A stretch of DNA of 64,000 bases from Paractinoplanes pyxinae (GTDB lineage Bacteria; Actinomycetota; Actinomycetes; Mycobacteriales; Micromonosporaceae): contig NZ_JAPNTZ010000015.1 in assembly GCF_026626335.1 (NCBI RefSeq), positions 186,001 through 250,000 of the forward strand. The letters run 5' to 3'. Under the pieces are notes generated by a model. It saw nothing but the letters and a program-made list of their open reading frames with translations, did not search any database and was not told the DNA's origin. Of the stretch, positions 1 through 9,782 are shown one piece after another. A program made the translations under genes and the position numbers. Numbering within the stretch: position 1 is the first letter of the stretch; each line of letters starts with the position of its first letter.

Positions 1-64
1 TCGAAGACATAGGCGAAGCAGCCGTCCGGGATCGCGGCCCACCTGAACGGGCTGCGACCGGCGG

Positions 65-2086
65 TCAGCTCACTCGCAGGACGGTTAGCGTGTCGTCGCG
101 GCCGTTGGAGACGTAAGCCAGGCGGCCGTCGGGGGCTACGGCCATGGTGCGGGGGCTGCTGCCTACCGGGATTGTGGCGGTGATGCGGCCGGTAGTTGGG
201 TCGATGACCGAGATTGAATTGCTGCCCTCGTTCACTGCGTAGGCGTGGCCGCTGTCTATGGCGAACGCGGCGGCCTGCGGCTTGGTGCCTACCCGGATCG
301 GGCCGCGGCGCTGGAGGGTGGCCGCGTCGATCAGCTCTACGGCGTTTGCGCCGAAGCAGGCGACTACTACCGTGCGGCCGTCGGGTGAGACGGCGAGGCT
401 GTGCGGGGCCTGGCTGACCGGGATCGAGCGCAACCGCTTGGCGGTGCGTACGTCGATGACCGAGACCGTGCTCGACTCGTGGTCGGGGGTGAAGGCGCGC
501 TGTCCGTCGTTGTCGAACGCTACGGCGTGGGGGTTCTCGGGCACGAACACCCGGCCTGCCAGCTGCAGGTCACCGGCGGTGTAGATCTCCACGTTGCGGC
601 CGCCGTGGATCGGCACCCACAGGCGGCCGTCGGGGGCTACGGCCAGCGCATAGGGCTGCACGCCGGTCTTCAGATCGCCGATCACCTTGAGGGCGAAGGC
701 ATCGACTACGGCTACTCCGCTGCCGCTGAGGTCGTTCTCGTACATGGAGACGAAGACCCGCTTGCCGTCGGGGGCCACGGTGACAAAGCGCGGCGTGTTG
801 CGCAGCGTCACCGAGCGCACGTTTCGCGAGGCCGCGTCGACCACGGACAGGATTCGCGAGTTCTGGTTGGCCACATAGACGGTCCGGCTGTCGGGGGCGA
901 CCGCCACGCCCTCCGGCTCGTCGCCTACGCGGATCGCGCCCAGGACAACCGGCCTGTCGCTACTGACCGGTGCACTCACCGGCGGCCGGGTGGAATCGGA
1001 CGAGACGGGCGGGGTGACCCCGACCGGCGGGGCCGACGGGACGACCAGGGCCGGCCCCTCCGGTGCACCGAGGGTCACGGCCGCCGCGATGCCCGTACCT
1101 GCAAGAAGCGCGACCGCCGCCGCGGCCGCCACGACGACGCCCTTGCCGCGGCGGGCCTTGAGGAACGAGGGCGAGGAAGGCGGCGGCGGAACCGACAGCG
1201 GCGGCACCATCAGCGGCCCGGACCCGACGTGCCCGGTCACCGGCAGATCGGCCGCCCCGGCCGGCCCGTCGAGCGAAACCATCCCCGACAGCGGTCCCGC
1301 GTCCGGCGACCACGCCACCTGCAACTGGTCGCCGGCGATCCGGGCGCGCAGGCCCGGCCCGGTCACCTTGATGCTCGAGGCGAGCGCCATCGGTGGCCCC
1401 TGGATCGCCACGTTCGCGATGAGGCTCGGCGTGCCCGCCGTCACCGGTCCGAAGTCGACCCGCGGCGGTTCCAGCGCGATCGACGTCGCGTCCAGCGCCT
1501 CGGACGCCGCGACGGACACCTCGCGACTGTCGTCGCCGACCAGCTGCACGAGGGCCGCCCGGGCCGCGACAGCCGCCTCCACATCCGAACCGGCGGCCAG
1601 ATCTCGCAACTCCCCCACCGCCGCGAGCCCGGACGAGCCGGCAGCCGGCAGCCCGGGCCGATCGGAGGGCGCGAACTCCGGCGAATCGGCGGCCGCCAAG
1701 CCGAACGAAGCGGCAGGCGGCACCTCAGGCACACCCGCGGCCACGAGCTCAGCCGAATCGGCGGCCGCAATCTCCGACGAAATGGGAAGCGCCACATCAG
1801 GCGCATCCGTGGTTTTGAACGACGGCGTACCCGCGGCCACGAGCTCGGACGGACCAGCAACTGCCGGCCCAAGAAGATCGGCGGGCGCCGGCTCGGGCGA
1901 ATCACCCGCCGCGGGCTCGAACCACCCGACGGCCGCAACCTCCGCCGCATCGGCGGCCGCCGGCTCGAACGAGTCGACGGGAGGGAAGCCCTCGTCGGCC
2001 GCCGGCTCGAACGAGTCGAAGGGAGGGAAGCCGTCGTCGGCCGCCGAAGCCAAGTTGTCCGAAGTCATGTCGTCACCGCGCCCCAT
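65..2086 (-). CDS. Membrane-anchored YVTN beta-propeller protein with low-complexity N-terminus
   Basis: 673 residues. The C-terminal part (about 382-673) is a run of roughly seven blades with the pattern 'xxVAPDGRxxYVxN...VxVID', typical of YVTN/lactonase-like surface propellers. A single hydrophobic segment (about 316-339), preceded by a basic stretch, should place the propeller outside and the N-terminal 300 residues inside. The N-terminal half is Ala/Pro/Glu rich and contains a 14-residue repeat (GFPPxDSFEPAA..) encoded by a 42-bp direct repeat near 1955-2050. Residues around 165-200 look like one degenerate HEAT-like helix pair. The start could also be the internal ATG six codons later (2068). 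No enzymatic residues are recognisable, so the role is unknown; binding or scaffold function is inference. Confidence 0.8.
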   Translation of the reverse strand: MGRGDDMTSDNLASAADDGFPPFDSFEPAADEGFPPVDSFEPAAADAAEVAAVGWFEPAAGDSPEPAPADLLGPAVAGPSELVAAGTPSFKTTDAPDVALPISSEIAAADSAELVAAGVPEVPPAASFGLAAADSPEFAPSDRPGLPAAGSSGLAAVGELRDLAAGSDVEAAVAARAALVQLVGDDSREVSVAASEALDATSIALEPPRVDFGPVTAGTPSLIANVAIQGPPMALASSIKVTGPGLRARIAGDQLQVAWSPDAGPLSGMVSLDGPAGAADLPVTGHVGSGPLMVPPLSVPPPPSSPSFLKARRGKGVVVAAAAAVALLAGTGIAAAVTLGAPEGPALVVPSAPPVGVTPPVSSDSTRPPVSAPVSSDRPVVLGAIRVGDEPEGVAVAPDSRTVYVANQNSRILSVVDAASRNVRSVTLRNTPRFVTVAPDGKRVFVSMYENDLSGSGVAVVDAFALKVIGDLKTGVQPYALAVAPDGRLWVPIHGGRNVEIYTAGDLQLAGRVFVPENPHAVAFDNDGQRAFTPDHESSTVSVIDVRTAKRLRSIPVSQAPHSLAVSPDGRTVVVACFGANAVELIDAATLQRRGPIRVGTKPQAAAFAIDSGHAYAVNEGSNSISVIDPTTGRITATIPVGSSPRTMAVAPDGRLAYVSNGRDDTLTVLRVS

Positions 2087-2122
2087 CGTCCGGCGGGCTG
2101 CGGATCGGCCAACCCCGTCCGG

Positions 2123-2344
2123 TCAGTCGACCGGGTGGGGCCGGAGCTTCACCACCGGGGCGATGTGCCCCGCCGGAAGCGCCGGAGCCCGCTCCGCGCC
2201 CAGTTCCTGGCGGAGGCGTCTCGCCGTACGCCGCCACTGCAGATCGTCGTCCCCGGCCGGGTCCTCGTCGAAAGACTCGGGTGGCAGCGCGGCGAGCGCG
2301 GCCAGCAATCGCCCGTCATCCCACATGTGGGGTGGTACGGACAT
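2123..2344 (-). CDS. Small hypothetical protein
   Basis: 73 residues beginning MSVPPHMWDD. The start was chosen because GGGAGG lies five bases before the ATG; the longer frame to 2482 would run through the promoter region of the divergent oxidoreductase. It is acidic in the middle and basic towards the end ('RRTARRLRQELG'), with no membrane segment. It ends 36 bp before the start of the propeller protein on the same strand, so the two are probably co-transcribed. The leucine/alanine-rich start followed by 'PPESFDED' is seen in short actinobacterial proteins next to sigma-factor or anti-sigma genes, but I do not recognise a family. Confidence 0.6.
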   Translation of the reverse strand: MSVPPHMWDDGRLLAALAALPPESFDEDPAGDDDLQWRRTARRLRQELGAERAPALPAGHIAPVVKLRPHPVD

Positions 2345-2448
2345 CGGCACCTCCCGGTTCAAACCTCGCGCAGTCCACACGCCGCCCGCCGGCGACTGGT
2401 TCACGACGGGGCACCATTCATCGATCAAGTGCAATATGGTCAGCGACC

Positions 2449-3828
2449 ATGGGCCTGACACGGAAACAACTGCTCTCTGCAATGGGCGCCGCGGCCGCCG
2501 CTCCCCTGGTCGCGGGCGCGGGTGAACCCCGGGTGATCCGGCGCGACGTGTGCGTCATCGGCGGCGGTTCGGCCGGCACCTACGCCGCGGTCCGCCTGGG
2601 CGACTTCGGCCGCAGCGTGGTCGTGGTCGAGGCGCAGGACCGGCTCGGCGGGCACACCGAGACCTACCACGACCCGGCCACCGGCGGCACCATCGACATC
2701 GGCGTCGTGGTCTTCGAGGACGAGCCGTTCGTCCGCTCCTACTTCGACCGGCTCGGCGTCGGCCTGGTCCGGATCGCCGACGGCGGCGGAGGCGGCGGCA
2801 CGACGACGTACGTGGACTTCCGCACCGGCCGGCGCGTCGACTACACCCAGCCGGCCCCGGTCGCGCTGCCCGCGTACCTGCAGGACATCAGCCGTTTCGG
2901 CCCGATCGACACGATCCTCGACCTGCCCGAGGCGGCCCTGCCCGAGCTGGCCGCCCCGTTCCGGGACTACGTGGCCGCGCACGACTTCGGCTCGGTCGTC
3001 CCGTTCGTCTTCAACTACGGTCAGGGCATCGGCAACGTGCTCGACCTGCCCGCCCTCTATGCCATCAACACGTTCGGCCAAGGCGTGGCCGGCAACATCC
3101 TGCGCGGCAGCTTCCTCACCACCGCGGCCCGCAACAACAGCCTTCTCTACGAGCGCGCCACCGAGCATCTGGCCGGGAACGTGCTGCTCGGCAGCCGCGC
3201 GGTCAAGGTCGAGCGAACCCGTTCCGGCGTACGCGTGCTGGTCACCGGGCCGGGCGGCGCCCGCGTCATCGAGGCGAAGAAGCTGCTCGTCACCATTCCG
3301 CCGCTGACCCGCAACCTGACCGCGGTCGACCTCGACGGCACCGAACGCTCGCTCTTCGGCCGCTTCACCCCCGGTGCTTATTACACCAGCGTCGTACGCC
3401 TCTCCGGCCTGCCCGCCGGTGTCGGGCTCGACAACGTGGCCGCCGATACGCCGTACAACCTGCCGCCGTTGCCCGGCCTCTACATGGTCGGCCCGACCGC
3501 CGTGCCGGGGCTCTACAACGTCAAGTACGGCAGTCCGGCGCCGCTGCCGGACGCGGTGGTCCGCCACGAGATCCGCGCGGGCATCGAGCGGGTCGCCGCG
3601 GCCGGAACGTACCCGGTGAAGTTCGAGGGCTTCGCCACCTACGCCTCGCACGCCCCGTTCGAACTGCACGTCGGGCCGCGGGACATCGCCGGCGGCTTCT
3701 ACCGCCGGCTCAACGCCCTGCAGGGCCGCAACCGCACCTACTGGTCGGGCGCCGCCTGGCACTCGCACAACTCGGCCCGCATCTGGGCCGGCCTGGAAAC
3801 CCTGCTGCCCAAGATCGCAGCCGACTGA
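2449..3828 (+). CDS. FAD-dependent amine oxidase-like oxidoreductase, exported or membrane-tethered
   Basis: 459 residues. After a short N-terminal hydrophobic leader (LSAMGAAAAAPLVAGAG) comes a Rossmann FAD-binding motif, VCVIGGGSAGTYAA, followed by an acidic strand end 'VVVVEAQDRLGGHTETY'; this GxGxxG...E...R-GG pattern marks the flavin amine oxidase / NAD(P)-binding-8 group. The C-terminus (TYWSGAAWHSHNSARIW) provides the second FAD contact region. The leader lacks a clear twin-arginine motif (only 'TRKQLL'), so Tat export is possible but not shown. The ATG at 2449 was preferred because it places the leader at the N-terminus; an upstream in-frame start at 2281 would overlap the divergent small gene. 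Substrate unknown. Confidence 0.85.
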   Translation: MGLTRKQLLSAMGAAAAAPLVAGAGEPRVIRRDVCVIGGGSAGTYAAVRLGDFGRSVVVVEAQDRLGGHTETYHDPATGGTIDIGVVVFEDEPFVRSYFDRLGVGLVRIADGGGGGGTTTYVDFRTGRRVDYTQPAPVALPAYLQDISRFGPIDTILDLPEAALPELAAPFRDYVAAHDFGSVVPFVFNYGQGIGNVLDLPALYAINTFGQGVAGNILRGSFLTTAARNNSLLYERATEHLAGNVLLGSRAVKVERTRSGVRVLVTGPGGARVIEAKKLLVTIPPLTRNLTAVDLDGTERSLFGRFTPGAYYTSVVRLSGLPAGVGLDNVAADTPYNLPPLPGLYMVGPTAVPGLYNVKYGSPAPLPDAVVRHEIRAGIERVAAAGTYPVKFEGFATYASHAPFELHVGPRDIAGGFYRRLNALQGRNRTYWSGAAWHSHNSARIWAGLETLLPKIAAD

Positions 3829-3909
3829 GCAAACGAAAGAGCGGCCGGAAGAGCGGCCGACTGAGCTGCCGCTGAGCGGTGGAGTAAATACAGGCGGCAG
3901 ACTGGGCCG

Positions 3910-5106
3910 GTGGACGCGCGTGCGGCGGTGGACGAGACCTGGCGATCGGACGCCGCCGGCATGCTCGGCGTGCTGGCCCGCCGCCTGGGCGACCTCGACC
4001 GCGCCGAGGAGGCCCTGCAGGAGGCGGTGACCGAGGCCCTGCGCCGCTGGCCGTCGGACGGCGTGCCGGACAACCCGGCCGGCTGGCTGGTGACCACGGC
4101 CTGGCGCAAGGCGCTGGATGCGATCAAGCGGGAGGCGACGGGCCGCGAAAAGGTGGCGGCCCTGGCCCGTACGCCCCCGCCCGCGCCCGCCGACGACGAC
4201 CGCCTGGCCCTGGTCTTCGCCTGCTGCCATCCCGCGCTGCCCGAGCCCGCCCGCATGGCCCTGACGTTGAACGCCGTGGCCGGCCTGCCCGCCGACGCGA
4301 TCGCCGCCGCGTTCCTGCTCCCGCGGGCCACCATGGCCCAGCGTCTGGTGCGGGCCAAGAAAAACCTCAAGGCTTCCCGCGTACGGGTGGAAGTCCCGCC
4401 GGCCGAAGAGCTGGCTTCACGCCTGACCGCCGTCCTGACGGTCGTCTACCTCATCTACAACGAGGGTTACCTGGCCGCTTCGGGTGACGTCGCCGAGCGC
4501 CGCGACCTGGCCCGCGAGGGCCTTGACCTGGCCCGCCAGCTGGCCGCCCTGATGCCCCGCGAGCCCGAGACGGCCGGCCTGGCCGCTTTGCTCGAGCTGC
4601 ACGAGGCCCGCTCGGCCGCCCGCTTCGACGCCGATGGCCGCCTCGTGCTGCTGGAGGATCAGGACCGCACCCGCTGGGACGCTGTCCTGATCCGCGCTGC
4701 TGTCGCCCGTCTCGCCCGGGCCGCCGCCCTCGACCGTCCCGGCCCGTACCAACTGCAGGCGGCCATTGCCGCCCAGCACGCCCTGGCTCCTTCGTGGACG
4801 GCGACCAACTGGCCCGCGATCCGCGGCCTCTACGACCTGCTGCCGCCGTCACCGGTGGCGACCCTCAGCCGGGCCGTCGCCACCAGCTTCGTGGACGGCC
4901 CGGCCGCCGCCCTCGGTGAGGTGGACGCCCTCGCCGAGCGGCTTTCCGGCTACCGTCTGTGGCACGCGACCCGGGCCGACCTGTTGCTCCGCCTCGACCG
5001 CCCAGCCGAGGCGGCCGACGCCCTGCACCGTGCCCTGGCCCTGGCCACCAATCCGGCCGAGCGCGATCTGCTGAACCGCCGCCTGGCCAACCTCAGCCCA
5101 CCATGA
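3910..5106 (+). CDS. ECF42-type RNA polymerase sigma factor
   Basis: 398 residues, GTG start. Region 2 (about 1-80: 'AGMLGVLARRLGDLDRAEEALQEAV..W') and region 4 (about 125-165, ending 'PRATMAQRLVRAKKNLK') are those of an ECF sigma factor, but the protein is about twice normal length. The long C-terminal helical extension (170-398, 'YLIYNEGYLAA' then TPR-like helices) is the hallmark of the ECF42 group (DUF6596). Members of this group normally have no anti-sigma factor and sit beside DGPF/YCII proteins; one lies immediately downstream here on the opposite strand. The C-terminal extension is thought to control activity. Confidence 0.92.
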   Translation: MDARAAVDETWRSDAAGMLGVLARRLGDLDRAEEALQEAVTEALRRWPSDGVPDNPAGWLVTTAWRKALDAIKREATGREKVAALARTPPPAPADDDRLALVFACCHPALPEPARMALTLNAVAGLPADAIAAAFLLPRATMAQRLVRAKKNLKASRVRVEVPPAEELASRLTAVLTVVYLIYNEGYLAASGDVAERRDLAREGLDLARQLAALMPREPETAGLAALLELHEARSAARFDADGRLVLLEDQDRTRWDAVLIRAAVARLARAAALDRPGPYQLQAAIAAQHALAPSWTATNWPAIRGLYDLLPPSPVATLSRAVATSFVDGPAAALGEVDALAERLSGYRLWHATRADLLLRLDRPAEAADALHRALALATNPAERDLLNRRLANLSPP

Positions 5107-5134
5107 CCAGCGCAGCACCCGAAGGCGGCAGGGC

Positions 5135-5488
5135 TCAGCGTTCCATGACCGGGCGCACCTCGACCCGGTCGCCCACGGCGGCGATGCCGGGCCAGGTCGA
5201 GGCGACCGCCACCGCGTCGTCGATGTCGTCCGCGTTCAGGTAGATGAAGCCGCCCACGACCTCTTTGAGCTCGAGGAACGGCCCGTCGGTCACCACCGGC
5301 TCACCGCCGGGCCCGCGACCCACGGTCTTGGCCTGGGTGGACGGAGCCAGCTCGGCCCCGCCCTCCTCGACCTTGCCGGCCTCGGACCACTTTCCCCACC
5401 AGGTGATGATCTCTTCCATCAGCCCCTGGCTCGTCTGCTCGTCGAACCAGGGAGCCTCGTCGCCGGTGAGGATCATGACGTACCGCAT
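5135..5488 (-). CDS. YCII-related DGPF-domain protein
   Basis: 117 residues, starting MRYVMILTGDEA with GGAGAAACCAGC before the ATG; a longer frame to 5554 lacks a site. It contains the literal DGPF motif (VVTDGPFLELKE) and ends with the usual 'W PG ..G .. VEVRPV' signature of the DGPF/YCII dimeric alpha-beta fold. These proteins are the standard genomic companion of ECF42 sigma factors; a direct role in signalling has been proposed but is not settled. The gene is convergent with the sigma gene (28 bp between stops) rather than in the common same-strand order. Confidence 0.92.
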   Translation of the reverse strand: MRYVMILTGDEAPWFDEQTSQGLMEEIITWWGKWSEAGKVEEGGAELAPSTQAKTVGRGPGGEPVVTDGPFLELKEVVGGFIYLNADDIDDAVAVASTWPGIAAVGDRVEVRPVMER

Positions 5489-5569
5489 GCTGGTTTCTCC
5501 TTCGCTGGATGCCTTTCCCCGTGGTGACGATCGAGGCGCCACCGGAATCGACACCTCCGGCGAAGTTTT

Positions 5570-7291
5570 TCAGGAAGAGGGCGTCTGCTGGCCGAACGCG
5601 GTGAAGAACTTGTCCCGGAAGTCGTTCATCGGCCACACCGGGGCGTCCGGGCGGGGGCGCAGGCCCTCGGTCCAGCCCCAGCTCGCGATCCGCCTCAGCG
5701 CCTTGGGGTCCTTGGCCAGCACCGTGATCGGCACGTCGTGGCTGGCCCCGGCCCCGGCCGCGATCGGCGAGGGCTGGTGGTCGCCCAGGAACACCATCAC
5801 CAGGTTGTCGTCACCGTACAGCTTGACCCAGTTGATCAGCGCGGTCAGCGAGTACACGATGGACTTGCCGTACTCGGCCCGCACCTCGCGCGGCTCGGCC
5901 CACAGCGCGCTCGGCTTCTTGCCCGCGTCGACCATCTTGTTGTAGATCGAACCGTCGCCGACCTGCTCCCAGTCGGGCAGGTAGTCGGGGATGGGCGCCC
6001 ACGGCGTGTGGCTCGAGACCAGCGGCATCTCGATCATCAGCGGGCCCCGGCCCGGCTTCTTGTACTCGATGGTGTTGAGCTGCTTCAGCGTGTACTGGTC
6101 GGGCATGGGCGACCAGCTGAACTTCGGGCCCTGGTAGCCCAGATTCCGGCTGTCCCACACCGTGTCGTACCCATAGAAGTTGCCTTCGGGCCAGGCCCGC
6201 GTGGCGCCGGGCATGACGCTCACCGTGCGGTAGTTCGCGTCGCGGAAGGCCCGGGTCAGCGTGAGGCGGTCGGTGGCCACGAGGTTGCGGTAGCGCTGCT
6301 CGTTGTTGATCCACAGGCCGGACTCGAACGTGGCGTGGGCCAGCCAGCTGCCGCCGCCGAACGTGGGCGAGGTGAGCCAGCCGCTGCGCGCGGTGAACCC
6401 GGCCCGGGCCAGTTCGGCCGTGCCGCGGTCGAGCACGGGCGTGACCGTCGGCGCGAGCGCGACACCCTCGACGGCGCTGCGGCCGTAGCTCTCGACGAAG
6501 GTGAAGATGACGTCCTTGCCCTTGAGCCCGGTCAGCATCTGCGCCGGCGGGACGGTCCTGAACGGGTCCTGCTGCACCTCTTTCGCGAACTCGGCCTCGT
6601 CCTTCAGGCCGGCTCGCGCCTGGTGGGCGCGGTCCCACGCGTACGTCGCAGTGCTGCGCGCCGCGACCGGCACGGCTCCCCACACGGAGATCCCGAGCGA
6701 GAAGGTGAGCGCCCAGGCCACGCCGACGCCCCCGGCGGTGATCGCCGACTTCTTCCGGTGGCGGCCCACCAGCGCCCCCACCCGCAGCACCGACCAGCAG
6801 CTCAGGGCCAGCACACCGACCACCAGCAGCACGATCACGGCGACCGCGGCGATGGCCGCGAACCGGCCGTACGAGTCGACGACGAAACTGAAGGCGTCGT
6901 CGAACAGCACCCAGTCCAGCACCGGGTCGAACGGCCGGTTCAGCTCCTCGAAGAAGCCCATGTCGAGGCATTTCTCGATGACCAGCAGGCCGACGAGCAC
7001 CCCGGCCACGACCGCGAACACCCGGCGCGCCCGCGGCGGCAGCACCACCAGCAAACCCAGGATCACCGCCCCCTCGAGCGGGATGCGCAGAAAGCCCAGC
7101 GGCGTCAGGCGGGACAGGATGTTCGGGAAGATGAGGGCCGCGAACAGAAGCACGGCCGCCACGATCGTCAGCGTCAGCTGGACGCGGGGACGGCGGACGA
7201 GCGTCTTGAAGCGACCGACGGCTGGCGGGCCGTCCGGAGTCTCGGGCACGCCAGGGGGAACGGATGTACGGGGCCGACGGTTCAGTGACAC
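5570..7291 (-). CDS. LTA-synthase-like membrane sulfatase/phosphatase-superfamily protein
   Basis: About 573 residues from the GTG at 7291; an ATG at 7348 is an alternative and neither has a strong ribosome site. The N-terminal half has about five transmembrane helices (for example 'LTLTIVAAVLLFAALIF', 'GAVILGLLVVL', 'AAIAAVAVIVLLVVGVLAL'). The C-terminal half is an extracellular alkaline-phosphatase/sulfatase-fold domain: metal-ligand Glu in 'IFTFVESYGRS', nucleophile region 'SPTFGGGSWLAHAT', and the Asp-His pair in 'VFLGDHQPSP'. This arrangement matches LtaS/phosphoglycerol transferases and their actinobacterial sulfatase-annotated relatives, which act on cell-envelope polymers. It diverges from the phosphoketolase gene. 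Exact substrate unknown. Confidence 0.85.
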   Translation of the reverse strand: MSLNRRPRTSVPPGVPETPDGPPAVGRFKTLVRRPRVQLTLTIVAAVLLFAALIFPNILSRLTPLGFLRIPLEGAVILGLLVVLPPRARRVFAVVAGVLVGLLVIEKCLDMGFFEELNRPFDPVLDWVLFDDAFSFVVDSYGRFAAIAAVAVIVLLVVGVLALSCWSVLRVGALVGRHRKKSAITAGGVGVAWALTFSLGISVWGAVPVAARSTATYAWDRAHQARAGLKDEAEFAKEVQQDPFRTVPPAQMLTGLKGKDVIFTFVESYGRSAVEGVALAPTVTPVLDRGTAELARAGFTARSGWLTSPTFGGGSWLAHATFESGLWINNEQRYRNLVATDRLTLTRAFRDANYRTVSVMPGATRAWPEGNFYGYDTVWDSRNLGYQGPKFSWSPMPDQYTLKQLNTIEYKKPGRGPLMIEMPLVSSHTPWAPIPDYLPDWEQVGDGSIYNKMVDAGKKPSALWAEPREVRAEYGKSIVYSLTALINWVKLYGDDNLVMVFLGDHQPSPIAAGAGASHDVPITVLAKDPKALRRIASWGWTEGLRPRPDAPVWPMNDFRDKFFTAFGQQTPSS

Positions 7292-7388
7292 GCAAAAGTC
7301 ACTTCGACCCAGTACCAAAGACTCTGTTGGCCACCACCGGGTAGCCATAGCGTGACCGTCAACGACCGCGAAGTGAGAGGACGAGCCT

Positions 7389-9782
7389 GTGTCCACGGCT
7401 GTCTCCGACCTGTTGCCCACGCTCGACGATGCCGACCTCGCTCGCATCGACGCGTGGTGGCGGGCGAACAACTACCTGACCATCGGTCAGATCTATCTGC
7501 AGGCCAACCCGCTGCTGCGCGAGCCGTTGAAGGCCGAGCACATCAAGCCCCGGCTGCTCGGCCACTGGGGCACCAGCCCGGGGCTGTCGTTCGTCTACGC
7601 CCACGTCTCGCGGCTGATACGCCACACCGGGCAGGACGCGATCTATCTGACCGGCCCCGGCCACGGCGGCCCGGCGCTGGTCGCCGCCGGCTACCTCGAG
7701 GGCACGTATTCCGAGGTCTACCCCGACGTCACCCGTGACGAGCCGGGCCTGCGCAAGCTGTTCCGCCAGTTCTCCAGCCCCGGCGGCATCCCGAGCCACG
7801 TCTCGGTGACCACCCCGGGCTCGATCCACGAGGGCGGCGAGCTGGGCTACGTGCTGGTGCACGCGTTCGGCGCCGTCTTCGACAACCCCGACCTGCTGGC
7901 CGTGGCCGTGGTCGGCGACGGCGAGGCCGAGACCGGCCCGCTCGAGGGCTCGTGGAAGGGCGTCTCGTTCCTCAACCCGGCCCGCGACGGCGCCGTGCTG
8001 CCGATCCTGCACCTCAACGGGGCGAAGATCTCCGGCCCGACCGTGCTCGGCCGCAAAGACCCGGCCGAGGTGCGCGAGCTGCTCAGCGGCCACGGCTACG
8101 AGGTCATCGAGGTCGAGGGCGACGACATCCCCGGCATGCACCACCGGTTCGCGGCCGCGCTGGCCGAGGCGTGGGGCCGCATCCGCACCATCCAGCGCTC
8201 GGCCCGCGAGGGCGAGTGGGACGGCACCCGCCCCACCTGGCCGCTGATCGTGCTGCGCACCCCCAAGGGCTGGACGGGTCCGCAAGAGGTGGACGGGGTG
8301 AAGGTCACCGGCACGTTCCGGGCCCACCAGGTGCCGCTGTCCGGCGTGCGTGACAACCCTGAGCACCTGGCCCTGCTCGAGGCCTGGCTCAAGTCGTACA
8401 AGCCGGAAGAGCTTTTCGACGACGACGGCGCGCCCGTCGCCCTGCTGCGCGAGCAGGACCCCGAGGGCGATCAGCGGATGAGCGCCAACCCGCACGCCAA
8501 CGGCGGGGTGCTGACCCGCGAGCTCGACCTGCCCGACTTCCGCGATTACGGCATCGACGTCACCTCGCCGGCCACGCTGCGCGCCGAGTCGACCCGCAAG
8601 CTGGGCGAGTTCATGCGCGACATCTACAGCAACAACCCCGACCGGTTCCGCCTGTTCTCGCCGGACGAGACCAACAGCAACCGGCTCGGCGCGGTGTTCG
8701 AGGTCTCCGACCGCGCCTTCATGGAAAAGGTGTACCCCGGCGACGTGGCGCTCGGCCCCGACGGCCGGGTGATGGAGGTGCTGAGCGAGCACAACTGCCA
8801 CGGCTGGCTCGAGGGCTACACGCTTACCGGCCGGCACGGCCTGTTCGCCACGTACGAGGCGTTCGCCATGGTCAGCGCGTCGCAGACGATCCAGCACGGC
8901 AAGTGGCTGGAGGAGGCCGACCACCTGCCCTGGCGGGCCAAGGTGCCCAGCCTGAACGTGCTGCTCACCTCGACGGCGTGGCGCAACGACCACAACGGCT
9001 TCAGCCACCAGGGCCCCGGCCTGATCCAGAACGTGCTGACCCAGCGCGGCACGGTGAGCCGGGTCTACCTGCCGCCGGACGCGAACTGCCTGCTCTCGGT
9101 GGCCGACCACTGCTTCCGGTCGAAGTCGTACATCAACCTGATCGTCATCGACAAGCAGCCGCAGCTGCAGTGGCTGACCATGGACGAGGCGATCGAGCAC
9201 TGCGCCCGCGGCGCCGGCATCTGGAACTGGGCCGGCACCGACGACGGCACCACCGACCCCGACATCATCATGGCCTGCGCCGGCGACGTCGTGACCATGG
9301 AGACGGTGGCCGCGGCCCAGATCCTCAAGCAGAAGCTGCCCGGCATGCGGGTGCGCGTGGTCAACGTGGTCGACCTGATGACGCTCGTCCGGCCCAAGGA
9401 CCACCCGCACGGCATGAGCGACACCCTGTTCACCGAGCTGTTCACCGACACGGTCGACGTGGTGTTCTCGTTCCACGGCTACCCGGGCGCGGTCCACCAG
9501 CTGGTGCACGGCCGGCCCGACGCCGACCGGTTCCGGGTGCGCGGCTTCATCGAGCAGGGCACCACCACGACCCCGTTCGACATGACGGTGCGCAACAAGG
9601 CCTCGCGCTACCACCTGGTCATCGACGCCATCAACAACGCGCGCCGGCTGCCCCAGGGCGCGACCGAGCTCAAGGAGTGGTGCGAGGCCCAGCTGGCCCG
9701 TCACGAGCAGTACGTGGTGGAACACCTGGAGGACATGCCCGAGGTCCGCGACTGGTCCCTCGGCGACTGGGCCGCGTCCTAG
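7389..9782 (+). CDS. xfp: Phosphoketolase (xylulose-5-phosphate/fructose-6-phosphate)
   Basis: 797 residues, GTG start with GAGAGG upstream; full length for the family. It splits xylulose-5-P or fructose-6-P with phosphate to acetyl-phosphate, using thiamine diphosphate. Family landmarks are present: 'WWRANNYLTIGQIYLQ' near the start, 'HLLGHWGTSPG'-type segment (LLGHWGTSPGL), 'GPGHGGPA', the thiamine-diphosphate binding stretch 'VGDGEAETGPLEGSW', 'HLNGAKI', and 'FSPDETNSNRL'. Cytoplasmic. No acetate kinase or phosphotransacetylase gene lies next to it here. The stop codon overlaps by four bases the stop of the convergent GGDEF/EAL gene. Confidence 0.97.
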   Translation: MSTAVSDLLPTLDDADLARIDAWWRANNYLTIGQIYLQANPLLREPLKAEHIKPRLLGHWGTSPGLSFVYAHVSRLIRHTGQDAIYLTGPGHGGPALVAAGYLEGTYSEVYPDVTRDEPGLRKLFRQFSSPGGIPSHVSVTTPGSIHEGGELGYVLVHAFGAVFDNPDLLAVAVVGDGEAETGPLEGSWKGVSFLNPARDGAVLPILHLNGAKISGPTVLGRKDPAEVRELLSGHGYEVIEVEGDDIPGMHHRFAAALAEAWGRIRTIQRSAREGEWDGTRPTWPLIVLRTPKGWTGPQEVDGVKVTGTFRAHQVPLSGVRDNPEHLALLEAWLKSYKPEELFDDDGAPVALLREQDPEGDQRMSANPHANGGVLTRELDLPDFRDYGIDVTSPATLRAESTRKLGEFMRDIYSNNPDRFRLFSPDETNSNRLGAVFEVSDRAFMEKVYPGDVALGPDGRVMEVLSEHNCHGWLEGYTLTGRHGLFATYEAFAMVSASQTIQHGKWLEEADHLPWRAKVPSLNVLLTSTAWRNDHNGFSHQGPGLIQNVLTQRGTVSRVYLPPDANCLLSVADHCFRSKSYINLIVIDKQPQLQWLTMDEAIEHCARGAGIWNWAGTDDGTTDPDIIMACAGDVVTMETVAAAQILKQKLPGMRVRVVNVVDLMTLVRPKDHPHGMSDTLFTELFTDTVDVVFSFHGYPGAVHQLVHGRPDADRFRVRGFIEQGTTTTPFDMTVRNKASRYHLVIDAINNARRLPQGATELKEWCEAQLARHEQYVVEHLEDMPEVRDWSLGDWAAS

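Noticed and set aside
401..2458. Long plus-strand frames (685 and 511 codons) opposite the YVTN protein
   Set aside because: They are Arg/Gly/Ala-rich antisense frames of a high-GC gene with no motif; the minus-strand product has a clear propeller.
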